NCBI GenBank assembly: GCA_934256705.1
Contig: CAKQPF010000042.1
Coordinates: 1-30,894 of the forward strand
Reading direction: 5' to 3'
Source: an uncultured Prevotella sp.
Lineage (GTDB): Bacteria; Bacteroidota; Bacteroidia; Bacteroidales; Bacteroidaceae
DNA: 30,894 nucleotides
A model generated the notes under the pieces. The model ran no database searches, was not told where the DNA came from, and saw only the letters and a list, made by a program, of their open reading frames with translations. The translations under genes were made by a program, and so were the position numbers. Within the stretch, counting starts at the first letter, position 1. Each line of letters begins with the position of its first letter. This document shows positions 17,910 to 26,353 of the stretch, in pieces.

Positions 17910-20459
17910 ATGACATACAAATATACAGAACAATTAGCATCGCTACTGAGTCGCACCAGACAATATGCCACTCAGATGCATAGCCATACCATACGACCGG
18001 AGCATCTTCTCCTCGCTATGATAAAGGATAAATGCGACTTCCCGCATCAGGCAATGAGGAAACTCAATGTGGATGAGCAAGCCATTGCAGACCGACTCAT
18101 TGACACTATCCAGAACATCTACAATCGGCAAGAGGACAATATCTCTGCTGTTGGAGACAAGCCGATAGATTTTAACGACCAGGCAAACAGCATATTGCGC
18201 CTTGCCAACCTTGAAGCGAGAATGAGTCACGACCATAATGTTGACGTCAAGCACGTTCTTCTGGCAATGCTCCACGATGGTATCAACAGTACTGCTAAAG
18301 AGATTATGGAGGAAAACAACATGAATTACGACGACGTACTCAACTTCAGCGAACAATATGCTTCCGCTGAAGAAGATAAGCCTGTCACTGACGGACTCGA
18401 CCTTACAGAGGACGACAACGAGGAAGAGCAGGCTAAAACCAATGATAAAAGCACCCAGACCACAGACAAGAACAGTGCTCATGGAAACAAGAATGGAAGA
18501 AAGACTCCTATCCTTGACAACTTTTCCATAGACTTGACACAGTCAGCGACAGAGGGAAAACTCGACCCTTGCGTAGGTAGAGAGAAGGAGATACAGCGTA
18601 TCACCGAAATACTTTGCCGTAGGAAAAAGAACAATCCAATTCTTATCGGCGAACCTGGTGTGGGCAAAAGTGCCATTGTGGAAGGACTTGCCCAAATGCT
18701 TAGTGAGAACAAGGTTTCACCTATATTATACAATAAAAGGCTGGTTTCACTTGACCTCGCTGGCATGGTAGCCGGTACAAAGTATAGAGGACAATTTGAG
18801 GAACGCATAAAAGCACTCGTAAAGGAACTGGAAGAGAACCCGGATGTCATCATATTCATTGATGAAATACATACCATCATAGGTGCTGGCGGAGGTGCCG
18901 GATCGATGGATGCGGCCAATATGCTCAAGCCTGCCCTTGCAAGAGGAAGAGTGCAGTGCATTGGAGCTACTACCCTTGAGGAGTATTCCAAATCCATAGA
19001 GAAAGATGGCGCACTCGAAAGACGTTTCCAGAAAATCATCGTCCAGCCTTCCACTTCTGAAGAAACATTGCAGATTCTGCAAAATCTCAAGAAGAGATAC
19101 GAAGAGCATCATCACGTACGTTACACAGACGAAGCCCTGAACGCTTGCGTCAAACTGACAGAAAGGTATGTCACAGACCGTGCCTTCCCTGACAAAGCTA
19201 TTGATGCTATGGATGAAGTCGGTGCCCGTATGCACTTGAAGTTTACTGACATACCACAGGAAATCATTGATATTGAAAAGAAGATTACCGAAGCAAAAGA
19301 GAAAAAGATAGAATCGGTAAAGAATCAAAACTTTGAACTTGCTGCACAATATCGTGACCATCAGAGCGAACTGGAAGACCAACTGGATAAATTCAAAGCG
19401 GAATGGCAGGCAAATGCTTCACCGGAACCGAAGGAAATAACGGCTGACGACGTTGCTGATGTCGTGTCAATGATGACGAACATACCTGTACAAAGGATGG
19501 CAGAAAGCGATATGGAACGCCTTCGCAATATGGACAAGGTACTGAAAGAGGCTGTCATTGCACAGGATTCTGCGATTGAGAAGATGGTGAAAGCCATCAG
19601 AAGAAATCGCATCGGTTTACGTGACCCTAATCACCCGATTGGTGTATTCATGTTTCTTGGACCTACCGGTGTGGGCAAGACTTTTCTTGCGAAAAAGCTT
19701 GCAGAACACATGTTTGGATCAGCAGAGGCTCTCATACGTATTGACATGAGCGAATATACTGAAGCATTCAACACCTCCAGACTTGTCGGAGCCCCTCCAG
19801 GATATGTCGGCTACGAAGAAGGCGGTCAGTTGACTGAACAAGTTAGACGCAAGCCTTACAGCATTGTGTTGCTTGATGAAATAGAGAAGGCGCACGGAAA
19901 CGTATTCAATATGCTCCTGCAAGTGCTCGACGAAGGTCGCCTTACCGATGGAAACGGCAGATTGGTGGATTTCCGCAATACTGTTATCATCATGACTTCA
20001 AATGCAGGAACGCGTCAATTGAAGGAGTTTGCCCATGGAGTCGGTTTCACCGCCAGCAACGGACTTTCCGTCAATATGGATGAAAAAGACAAGGAATACG
20101 CCCGCTCTATCATCCAGAAGAGTCTGAGTAAGCAGTTCGCACCGGAGTTCCTTAATAGGCTTGATGAAATAATCACTTTCAACCAGCTTGACCTCAAGGC
20201 GATAAGAAAGATTATCGACATCGAACTGGCTGGACTCATGAAGCGAATGAAGGCACTCGGCTACACTATCCGTATAGAAGATGATGCAAAGGACTTCGTT
20301 GCAGAAAAGGGCTACGATGTACAGTTTGGCGCACGACCTCTTAAACGTGCGATACAGACATACATAGAGGACTCTGTATGCGAGAAGATACTTAGCGAAG
20401 AAATCCACGAAGGTGATGAAATAGTCATTACCAAGGAGGAACTTCTGTCTGGTATTTGA
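17910..20459 (+). CDS. clpC: ClpC-like ATP-dependent Clp protease ATP-binding subunit
   Basis: The 849-residue HSP100 protein has a Clp N-domain (about 1-150), an acidic, Asn/Thr-rich linker (about 155-200), a first AAA+ domain (Walker A GEPGVGKS 247-254, Walker B IIFIDEIH 314-321), a UVR-like coiled segment (about 455-490), and a second AAA+ domain (Walker A GPTGVGKT 584-591, Walker B LLDEIEK 654-660). The tripeptide VGF at 711-713 sits where ClpP-binding loops lie, so it should feed substrates to ClpP; the UVR segment and lack of the long ClpB middle domain favour ClpC over ClpB. Neither clpP nor an mcsB-type adaptor is in the window. It is last in the maf-clpC pair, 12 bases behind maf, and has a terminator hairpin downstream. 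Confidence 0.88.
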   Translation: MTYKYTEQLASLLSRTRQYATQMHSHTIRPEHLLLAMIKDKCDFPHQAMRKLNVDEQAIADRLIDTIQNIYNRQEDNISAVGDKPIDFNDQANSILRLANLEARMSHDHNVDVKHVLLAMLHDGINSTAKEIMEENNMNYDDVLNFSEQYASAEEDKPVTDGLDLTEDDNEEEQAKTNDKSTQTTDKNSAHGNKNGRKTPILDNFSIDLTQSATEGKLDPCVGREKEIQRITEILCRRKKNNPILIGEPGVGKSAIVEGLAQMLSENKVSPILYNKRLVSLDLAGMVAGTKYRGQFEERIKALVKELEENPDVIIFIDEIHTIIGAGGGAGSMDAANMLKPALARGRVQCIGATTLEEYSKSIEKDGALERRFQKIIVQPSTSEETLQILQNLKKRYEEHHHVRYTDEALNACVKLTERYVTDRAFPDKAIDAMDEVGARMHLKFTDIPQEIIDIEKKITEAKEKKIESVKNQNFELAAQYRDHQSELEDQLDKFKAEWQANASPEPKEITADDVADVVSMMTNIPVQRMAESDMERLRNMDKVLKEAVIAQDSAIEKMVKAIRRNRIGLRDPNHPIGVFMFLGPTGVGKTFLAKKLAEHMFGSAEALIRIDMSEYTEAFNTSRLVGAPPGYVGYEEGGQLTEQVRRKPYSIVLLDEIEKAHGNVFNMLLQVLDEGRLTDGNGRLVDFRNTVIIMTSNAGTRQLKEFAHGVGFTASNGLSVNMDEKDKEYARSIIQKSLSKQFAPEFLNRLDEIITFNQLDLKAIRKIIDIELAGLMKRMKALGYTIRIEDDAKDFVAEKGYDVQFGARPLKRAIQTYIEDSVCEKILSEEIHEGDEIVITKEELLSGI

Positions 20460-20535
20460 TCCCAAATATGATTATCATCTGATAGTGGAAACAGACAGAT
20501 CAAACTCTGACTTATCCACACTAATATACAAAAAT

Positions 20536-20601
20536 AATCAACAGACAAAATCGAAAATAAAGGTAATCCATTCCATTTGTTTTTTGTCTGTTGATTTTTT
20601 T
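20536..20601 (+). terminator. Terminator-like hairpin after clpC
   Basis: AATCAACAGACAAAA (20536-20550) pairs with TTTTGTCTGTTGATT (20582-20596), followed by TTTTT. The stem is a perfect 15 bp but the loop is 31 bases, longer than usual. Confidence 0.7.
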
Positions 20602-20653
20602 ATTAGCCTATTGCAATATCATAATAACGTTTTCTAATTGAAATCAGCAAAGA

Positions 20654-21298
20654 ATGAAATACTCATGTTATATATTTGACCTCGATGGCACATTGCTTTA
20701 TACATTGGAAGATCTTGCCAATAGTGTCAATTATGCAATGGAGCAAAGCCACTACCCTACCCACTCCATTGATGAAGTGCGCAATATGGTAGGTAATGGA
20801 GTAAAGGTATTGATAGAGAGAGCCTTGCCTTCAGGCACTTCCGAGGAAGAGACTCTTCGCGCGCTTTCCATTTTCCAGCAACATTATCTCATTCATAATC
20901 AAGATACAACCAGACCATATGAAGGGATTATGGAGATGCTGAATGCCCTAAAACGGACAGGAAAGAAAGTGGCAGTAGTAAGCAACAAATTCGACAAGGC
21001 GACAAAAGCCTTGTGCGATAAATACTTCCCAGGGCTTATAGATATTGCCGTGGGAGAGAATGAAGCTGCAGGCATAAGGAAAAAGCCTTATCCTGATATG
21101 GTGATGGAAGTAATGCAGGAACTTGGCGTCTCTGCCGACGAGTCTGTCTATATAGGAGACAGTGAGGTGGATATTGATACGGCTCGGAATGCTTCCTTGC
21201 CTTGCATCACGGTGTTGTGGGGATTTCGTGAAAAGGATTTCCTTAAAGAAAAAGGCGCTACATGCTTTGTTACATCCCCATTGGAGATAAGCGATTAG
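20654..21298 (+). CDS. Phosphoglycolate-phosphatase-like HAD hydrolase
   Basis: The 214-residue protein is a HAD hydrolase with a small helical cap: FDLDGTLL with nucleophile D9 and D11, a serine in VVSNKFD (S110), K144 in RKKPYPDM and YIGDSEVDID (166-175) with D169 and D173. The arrangement resembles Gph, which removes 2-phosphoglycolate from DNA-repair products; related enzymes hydrolyse pyrophosphate or other small phosphates, so the substrate is only inferred. The usual Asp after DGTLL is Tyr16. It is preceded by the clpC terminator and followed by a hairpin shared with rpmA on the other strand. Confidence 0.85.
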   Translation: MKYSCYIFDLDGTLLYTLEDLANSVNYAMEQSHYPTHSIDEVRNMVGNGVKVLIERALPSGTSEEETLRALSIFQQHYLIHNQDTTRPYEGIMEMLNALKRTGKKVAVVSNKFDKATKALCDKYFPGLIDIAVGENEAAGIRKKPYPDMVMEVMQELGVSADESVYIGDSEVDIDTARNASLPCITVLWGFREKDFLKEKGATCFVTSPLEISD

Positions 21299-21392
21299 TG
21301 AATTAGCCGTCGAAAAAATCGGAAATCCAATTGACGACAATCTTCATGTAAGCGTACTAATCACCCATATTTCACTATCCTATATTTACGAG

Positions 21393-21423
21393 AAAAGGCA
21401 AGAGAAGATATCTCTTGCCTTTT
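21393..21423. terminator. Bidirectional terminator between the HAD gene and rpmA
   Basis: AAAAGGCAAGAGA (21393-21405) and TCTCTTGCCTTTT (21411-21423) form a perfect 13-bp stem with a 5-base loop, with T-rich ends on either strand. Confidence 0.88.
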
Positions 21424-21455
21424 ATGTTTGTTTGGAATAAGTTTTGAATAAGTTA

Positions 21456-21719
21456 TTATGCTTCAGCAGAAGGTATTACAGATACCACGCTCTTGTTGAA
21501 CTTTCCTTTGTGGAAGTTTACTGTTCCATCAATGAGAGCATAGAGTGTGTCGTCCTTACCCTGAGCAACGCCTGCACCTGCGAAGTGCTTGTTGCCACGC
21601 TGACGAACGATGATATTGCCAGCAATAACTGACTGACCACCGAAGATCTTAACACCAAGTCGCTGAGAAGCTGATTCACGGCCGTTCTTAGAACTACCTA
21701 CACCTTTTTTGTGTGCCAT
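21456..21719 (-). CDS. rpmA: 50S ribosomal protein L27
   Basis: The 87-residue protein begins MAHKKGVGSSKNGRES and contains GGQSVIAGNIIVRQRG, typical of L27, whose N-terminus reaches the peptidyl-transferase centre. Unlike Firmicutes L27 there is no cleavable N-terminal extension. An AGGAGG site lies 10 bases before the ATG. It follows rplU by 19 bases. Confidence 0.98.
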   Translation of the reverse strand: MAHKKGVGSSKNGRESASQRLGVKIFGGQSVIAGNIIVRQRGNKHFAGAGVAQGKDDTLYALIDGTVNFHKGKFNKSVVSVIPSAEA

Positions 21720-21738
21720 TTCTTACGTTCCTCCTGAT

Positions 21739-22056
21739 TTAAGCTACTACTGATTTGATTACTACCTGTGTGAACTGTGCACGATGACCGTTGCGCTTGC
21801 GCTCGTCCTTACGACGCTTCATCTTGAAGACAATCACCTTGTCACCCTTTACGAGTGGCTGAACAACTTCACATACTACTTTTGCGCCCTCTACAGTTGG
21901 AGCGCCTACTGTGATAGCACCCTCGTTATCTACGAGAAGTACCTTCTCAAACTCAACGGTCTGACCTTCCTGTGCTTCCTTGATGTGGTGCACGAAGAGT
22001 TTCTTGCCTTCTTCAGCCTTGAACTGCTGGCCGTTGATTTCTACAATTGCGTACAT
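21739..22056 (-). CDS. rplU: 50S ribosomal protein L21
   Basis: The 105-residue protein starts MYAIVEINGQQFKAEEG and contains KMKRRKDERKRNGHR, typical of L21, which binds 23S rRNA. The rplU-rpmA order is the normal bacterial one. A leader of about 85 bases with a hairpin precedes it. Confidence 0.98.
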   Translation of the reverse strand: MYAIVEINGQQFKAEEGKKLFVHHIKEAQEGQTVEFEKVLLVDNEGAITVGAPTVEGAKVVCEVVQPLVKGDKVIVFKMKRRKDERKRNGHRAQFTQVVIKSVVA

Positions 22057-22095
22057 TTACTTTTATTATTGTAAAATGGTTACTTCCGCCAGGCG

Positions 22096-22153
22096 AATGA
22101 CACCGCGTCATTGCTTTTTCGAGCCCGAACGGACTAAATCGGATGCAAAATTA
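22096..22153 (-). promoter_or_regulatory. rplU promoter -7 box and leader hairpin
   Basis: On the minus strand TAATTTTG (22146-22153) matches TAnnTTTG. The leader that follows contains a stem AATGAC/GTCATT (22096-22101 with 22107-22112) and a CCG/CGG hairpin just upstream. Ribosomal protein leaders are often autoregulated by the encoded protein, but no known L21 leader was recognised. Confidence 0.5.
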
Positions 22154-22257
22154 CAAAAAATATCTCAAACAGAGACACTTATAGCATACTTATTGTCAAA
22201 TATTTAATTTTGTTTAACATTCAATACTACCAATCAGCGTATATAAATAAAATTACC

Positions 22258-22283
22258 GGGACTTTCACATACATGAAAGCCCC
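22258..22283 (-). terminator. Terminator of the aspS operon
   Basis: On the minus strand GGGGCTTTCA, a 6-base loop and TGAAAGTCCC form a 10-bp stem (one G-T pair) followed by GGTAATTTTATTT. It lies 50 bases after the aspS stop. Confidence 0.75.
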
Positions 22284-22334
22284 AGCAATTATTATTCAAT
22301 AGTACAATTTCTTTACGTTAGAAAGATTGTGAAA

Positions 22335-24125
22335 TCAATCATTTATGTCAACCTTTATCTTGAGTTCATCCAACTGCTTTGCATCAAGATAACCAGGAGC
22401 ATCAAGCATTACGTCTCGACCTGAGTTATTCTTAGGGAATGCAATACAGTCGCGGATAGAATCAAGACCTGCGAAGAGACTTACGAAACGGTCGAGACCA
22501 TAAGCAAGTCCGCCATGAGGAGGCGCACCATACTTGAACGCATTCATGAGGAAACCGAACTTGGTCTGTGCCTGTTCTGGTGTAAAGCCAAGAATCTCGA
22601 AAATCTTCTGCTGCAATTTGGCATCATGAATACGGATGGAACCTCCACCGACCTCAACGCCATTGATAACCATATCGTAAGCGTTTGCACGAACACTTGC
22701 GGGATCGGTATCGAGCAAAGGAATATCTTCCGGCTTTGGAGATGTGAATGGGTGGTGCATAGCCATAAGACGATTTTCCTCATCGCTCCATTCATACATC
22801 GGGAAGTCAATAACCCAGAGACAAGAGAAATTGAACTTATCACGGAGTCCCATGCGTGTTCCCATTTCAAGACGAAGCTCACAAAGTTGCTTGCGCACCT
22901 TCATAGCATCGTCACCAGAGAGGATAAGGATAAGGTCGCCCACCTTTGCATTCATCTTCTCCTTGAGCACTTGCAGGGTTTCCTGTGTATAGAACTTATC
23001 GACGCTTGACTTTACCGAACCATCTTCCTGCACACGGGCATATACCAATCCCTTGGCACCTACCTGAGGACGCTTGACGAAATCAGTGAGCTGGTCGATT
23101 TGCTTGCGTGTAAGCACAGCCTGTCCTTCGCAACAGATACCTCCGATATAAGCCGCACCGTCGAACACCTGGAAGCCTTCCGGGAATATAGACTCCACGA
23201 TTTCTTTTGAAGCATTGTCTTTCTGAGTGGTTTTGAGTTCCACGAACTTCATTCCGAAGCGTGTGTCAGGCTTGTCTGAACCGTAATATTTCATTGCATC
23301 AGCCCATGTCATGCGAGGCAACTGAGGAATATCCACATTGAGAATGGTCTTGAAAAGATGACGACTCATTCCCTCAAACATCTGAAGAATGTCCTCCTGC
23401 TCTACAAAAGACATCTCGCAGTCAATCTGCGTAAACTCCGGCTGGCGGTCTGCACGAAGGTCTTCATCACGGAAACATTTGCAAATCTGGAAATAGCGGT
23501 CGATACCTGCCACCATGGAAAGCTGCTTGAGAGTCTGTGGAGACTGAGGAAGAGCATAGAACTGTCCTGGATTCATACGAGAAGGTACGACGAAGTCACG
23601 AGCACCTTCCGGAGTGGAATTAACGAGGATTGGAGTTTCAATCTCAAGGAATCCCTGCTGATCGAGATAACGGCGCACTTCGAAAGCGAACTTATGACGG
23701 AGTTCAAGGTTCTTACGCACGATAGGACGACGCAGATCGAGGTAACGGTATTTCATGCGAAGGTCATCACCTCCATCGCTCTCGTCCTCAATGGTAAATG
23801 GAGGGACTTCTGAAGCGTTGAGGATATTGAGTTCGCTGACGAGGATTTCAATATCACCGGTCGGGATATTCTTGTTCTTGGAATAACGCTCCGTAACTAC
23901 GCCACTTGCCTGAATGCAATATTCACGACCGAGCTTGCCAGCCATCTGACGAAGTTCTTCTGGAGCATCCTCATTGAATGCCAACTGAGTAATACCATAT
24001 CTGTCACGAAGATCAACGAAGGTAAGAGCGCCGAGATTATGGATGCTCTGTACCCATCCGGCGAGAGTGACCTTCTCGCCTACATTTTCGATGCGGAGTT
24101 CACCGCAGGTATTTGTTCTGTACAT
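22335..24125 (-). CDS. aspS: Aspartyl-tRNA synthetase
   Basis: The 596-residue class II enzyme charges tRNA-Asp. It has an N-terminal OB-fold for the anticodon (LAGWVQSIHNLG, about 21-32), motif 2 in FRDEDLRADRQPEFTQ (218-233), the bacterial GAD insertion domain in the middle, and motif 3 GGLAYGLDRF (538-547). The length and insertion show the bacterial type. It begins 35 bases after the stop of the PqqD-like gene on the same strand, and no TAnnTTTG box is seen in that gap, so transcription from the upstream operon is likely. A terminator follows. Confidence 0.97.
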   Translation of the reverse strand: MYRTNTCGELRIENVGEKVTLAGWVQSIHNLGALTFVDLRDRYGITQLAFNEDAPEELRQMAGKLGREYCIQASGVVTERYSKNKNIPTGDIEILVSELNILNASEVPPFTIEDESDGGDDLRMKYRYLDLRRPIVRKNLELRHKFAFEVRRYLDQQGFLEIETPILVNSTPEGARDFVVPSRMNPGQFYALPQSPQTLKQLSMVAGIDRYFQICKCFRDEDLRADRQPEFTQIDCEMSFVEQEDILQMFEGMSRHLFKTILNVDIPQLPRMTWADAMKYYGSDKPDTRFGMKFVELKTTQKDNASKEIVESIFPEGFQVFDGAAYIGGICCEGQAVLTRKQIDQLTDFVKRPQVGAKGLVYARVQEDGSVKSSVDKFYTQETLQVLKEKMNAKVGDLILILSGDDAMKVRKQLCELRLEMGTRMGLRDKFNFSCLWVIDFPMYEWSDEENRLMAMHHPFTSPKPEDIPLLDTDPASVRANAYDMVINGVEVGGGSIRIHDAKLQQKIFEILGFTPEQAQTKFGFLMNAFKYGAPPHGGLAYGLDRFVSLFAGLDSIRDCIAFPKNNSGRDVMLDAPGYLDAKQLDELKIKVDIND

Positions 24126-24160
24126 ATTATATTATTATGACTGTTTGTATTCTTACTCTA

Positions 24161-24442
24161 TCATTTCTGACAAGACGCCAATATCTTATATTGTTCCAAC
24201 TGGTCCAGAACCGTTTGCACATCAGCTTTGCATGTAGCCTCGTCAACATCATATTCCGCCATTACAGCATCAACGATATCCTCTATTCCATTGACACCTT
24301 TCTCCAGCACTCTCCAGATCAGGAGGGATGTCTCATTGAGAGCGATGACATGAGAGAAATCAATGTTGTGCTCTCCCATGGCAACCACGATGTTTTCTCC
24401 ACATACGTTTCTTACTTCGAAACCAGAACTTAATTTCAGCAT
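24161..24442 (-). CDS. PqqD-like protein (RiPP recognition element fold)
   Basis: The 93-residue protein matches the PqqD family by ALNETSLLIWRVLEKG (residues 34-49) followed by IEDIVDAVMAEYDVDEATCKADVQTVL. PqqD-type domains bind the leader of ribosomally made peptides and present them to modifying enzymes; standalone copies also occur beside HPr-kinase-like and peptidase genes, as here. I start it at ATG 24442, preceded by AGGAAT, not at an in-frame TTG nine codons earlier. It lies 43 bases after the peptidase gene and 35 before aspS. It has two cysteines (C14, C71) and a third near the end. Its peptide partner is not visible in the neighbourhood. Confidence 0.8.
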   Translation of the reverse strand: MLKLSSGFEVRNVCGENIVVAMGEHNIDFSHVIALNETSLLIWRVLEKGVNGIEDIVDAVMAEYDVDEATCKADVQTVLDQLEQYKILASCQK

Positions 24443-24485
24443 ATATCTTATTCCTATCAATATTATCAAGATGTTATTTCAAATC

Positions 24486-24980
24486 CTATAGGAGTCTGTT
24501 TCGCAGTCCCAAAGGCATTCGTCTCCAAAAGGCTAACAGCCACCGTCTTATCGGGGTCAGTTTAACCCATACTTTGGAATACAACCGAAAGCGTTTGCCG
24601 TCCACGAAATCTTTCTTCCCGCTGTTCTTACGTATAAAAGCCTTGGCTATGAGTTTCACATTCCCGACAGGAATGACAGGATCTGGATTGATATTACCGT
24701 CACCGAGCATCTGAACCTGCCTATCATCGGCATATATAATGCGGTGTAAAGCATAAGTGCCTTGCCTTATTTCTGCCAACACGACATCACCGATACAAAG
24801 TTTGCGGTCTATCTTTACAAGTATTGCCTTGTCCCTCCTGTCCTCCAGAAACGGCCGCATACTGTAACCTCGAAGCGGAATGGTCACTTCATGTCCGGCA
24901 TTTGCCAATTCTATCACGTGAGGCAGGAACTCCGCATTGTTCAGGAATTTGACTCTCACATTCTTTTCTTCATGTCTCAT
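24486..24980 (-). CDS. S24/S26 family peptidase-like protein
   Basis: The 164-residue protein has the S24/S26 fold markers: GYSMRPFL (residues 38-45, serine S40 followed by Met), GDVVLAE (64-70), a TYALHRII (75-82) that offers His79, and GDGN (93-96). A Ser-His pairing resembles the SipW/ER-type branch of signal peptidases, not the Ser-Lys branch. There is no N-terminal membrane anchor of the usual signal-peptidase type; instead the C-terminal 30 residues are basic and Trp-rich, which could bind membranes. It could cleave a peptide or protein made by this operon, an inference from context. It overlaps nothing: 5 bases separate it from the kinase-like gene upstream. Confidence 0.78.
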   Translation of the reverse strand: MRHEEKNVRVKFLNNAEFLPHVIELANAGHEVTIPLRGYSMRPFLEDRRDKAILVKIDRKLCIGDVVLAEIRQGTYALHRIIYADDRQVQMLGDGNINPDPVIPVGNVKLIAKAFIRKNSGKKDFVDGKRFRLYSKVWVKLTPIRRWLLAFWRRMPLGLRNRLL

Positions 24981-24985
24981 ATCTG

Positions 24986-25882
24986 TTACAATCCTTTCTT
25001 CATACCTTCCGAAGCCACCAATGCCGACTCCCTATCAGGCAGACAATGAAGGGCATATACAGGTATTCGCTCAAGCACTTTTGAGACCGTATCGCCATTG
25101 GCACGATACACCCGTTCGTCCCATTTCATTGTGGAGCAAGCAGGAAGAAGGGTTACAAAAGCCTTTATGGGCTTTAACCTCTCAAGATAATTGCTGTTGT
25201 CGCGATGTATCAAAGCCATTGCGCCAAGCGGAGCTTTCACATTACGGTAACAAGGCGTCTTGCCACTCCATGGAGAACCGTAAACAAAGACTCTGTCATC
25301 CTTTATGCGAATCACTGGATTGTCATCATTCATGAGGTCGCAATCTGGAATATAGCGCAACCAGTTGCTGACTTGTGTACTCTTTCCTGTACCGCTCTTT
25401 GCGGTGAAAGCATAGCCTTTCCCTTCATGCCTTACCAACGAAGCGTGAACAAGCACCGTATCAAGCGATGCCGTGGCGAAAGCGAAGCAAAGCATCACCA
25501 AGGAATTGAGAGCGAAATTCCGACGCACTTGGTCGCCTCTCAGCGCACAGTAGCATTGGCGGAAATCCTCATTTGCAATGAGCAAGGCACATTGAAACCC
25601 GGTAATGTCACAGATGACAAACTGATAGCCATTAGGTTTTCCAGACGGAGTTTCCAGACGGAGCACCTTGATAACGCCGTTTCCAGTATCCACATCGCGT
25701 ATCAACCGCCTCTCATTCCTGCTTACAGACTTCAGACTGTCATCTACTATTATATTTATAAGAGGTGCATTATCTTCTTCATCATCCACGAGGAACGGTG
25801 CAAAAGATGGAAGCAAGGAATCATCCTGGTAAGAATCCCTGAATGTAAGGCGCAGTCTATGTTCGGCTATTTCGTAAAGCAT
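24986..25882 (-). CDS. HPr-kinase-like P-loop protein
   Basis: The 298-residue protein carries an HprK-like kinase core: a histidine segment LVHASLV (144-150), Walker A AKSGTGKST (161-169), LMNDDNPVI (183-191) and VYGSPWSGK (200-208). This set (NDD, then YG.PW.GK) is the pattern of HprK-like proteins found beside PqqD and lasso-peptide or other RiPP genes, where some members phosphorylate a serine of the precursor; it is not carbon-catabolite HPr kinase, lacking its N-terminal domain and signature. The N-terminal 140 residues are not recognised. Substrate unknown. It is 6 bases behind the secreted-protein gene and 5 bases ahead of the peptidase gene, so the three are surely cotranscribed. Confidence 0.8.
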   Translation of the reverse strand: MLYEIAEHRLRLTFRDSYQDDSLLPSFAPFLVDDEEDNAPLINIIVDDSLKSVSRNERRLIRDVDTGNGVIKVLRLETPSGKPNGYQFVICDITGFQCALLIANEDFRQCYCALRGDQVRRNFALNSLVMLCFAFATASLDTVLVHASLVRHEGKGYAFTAKSGTGKSTQVSNWLRYIPDCDLMNDDNPVIRIKDDRVFVYGSPWSGKTPCYRNVKAPLGAMALIHRDNSNYLERLKPIKAFVTLLPACSTMKWDERVYRANGDTVSKVLERIPVYALHCLPDRESALVASEGMKKGL

Positions 25883-25888
25883 AGCAGA

Positions 25889-26296
25889 CTATTCTTCTTC
25901 GCTTTCCTTTACTGGAGTGAATGAAAAATCCTCTTTAGTGATATATTTCACCACATATCCGTCCTTTACAAAGCGTTCCTTTATTTTCAGATAACGCTTT
26001 TCAGCTTTCTTTTTCTTCAGGTTATACGACACGAGCGTGGTCATTCGTCCTTCTCCGATTCCACTTATATACTCCGAGAGCTGGTTTGAATACTCGCGAC
26101 GGTCCACGAGGAACTTTGTCTTCTTCTCCACGGTTACTTTACAAATCTCCTGCATATCGGTCATATAGACTATAGAGTCCGACACTGAGATTGCGACGCC
26201 AAAGATATTGATGTCAGTCTTGATTTTTGCTTTTTCCGCAAAAGCCCCGCATACGAGACTGAGGAACAAAGCCAATATAGTAAGTTTTTTATTCAT
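25889..26296 (-). CDS. Small secreted protein of unknown function
   Basis: The 135-residue product starts with a clear signal peptide (MNKKLTILALFLSLVCGAFA, likely cut after residue 20). The mature part is short, basic in the middle (LKKKKAEKRYLKIKER) and acidic at the end (ESEEE), with alternating beta-like stretches (INIFGVAISVSDSIVYM). I do not recognise a domain. It is likely periplasmic. It sits between the compact sigma factor gene (57-base gap) and the kinase-like gene (6-base gap), so it belongs to the same transcript and may be the extracytoplasmic partner or substrate of the system, which is speculative. Confidence 0.75.
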   Translation of the reverse strand: MNKKLTILALFLSLVCGAFAEKAKIKTDINIFGVAISVSDSIVYMTDMQEICKVTVEKKTKFLVDRREYSNQLSEYISGIGEGRMTTLVSYNLKKKKAEKRYLKIKERFVKDGYVVKYITKEDFSFTPVKESEEE

Positions 26297-26353
26297 AATC
26301 TTTATGATGGTTGTCGATTTATGGTTGATGTGCGGTTTGTATGTCCGGACGGA

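Noticed and set aside
18479..19382. Antisense frames of about 200 codons within clpC
   Set aside because: They lie wholly opposite conserved AAA+ motifs and have Ser/Phe-rich, non-protein-like composition.
25205..25924. 239-codon plus-strand frame over the HPr-kinase-like gene
   Set aside because: Opposite a gene with clear motifs; no promoter, ribosome site or recognisable domain.
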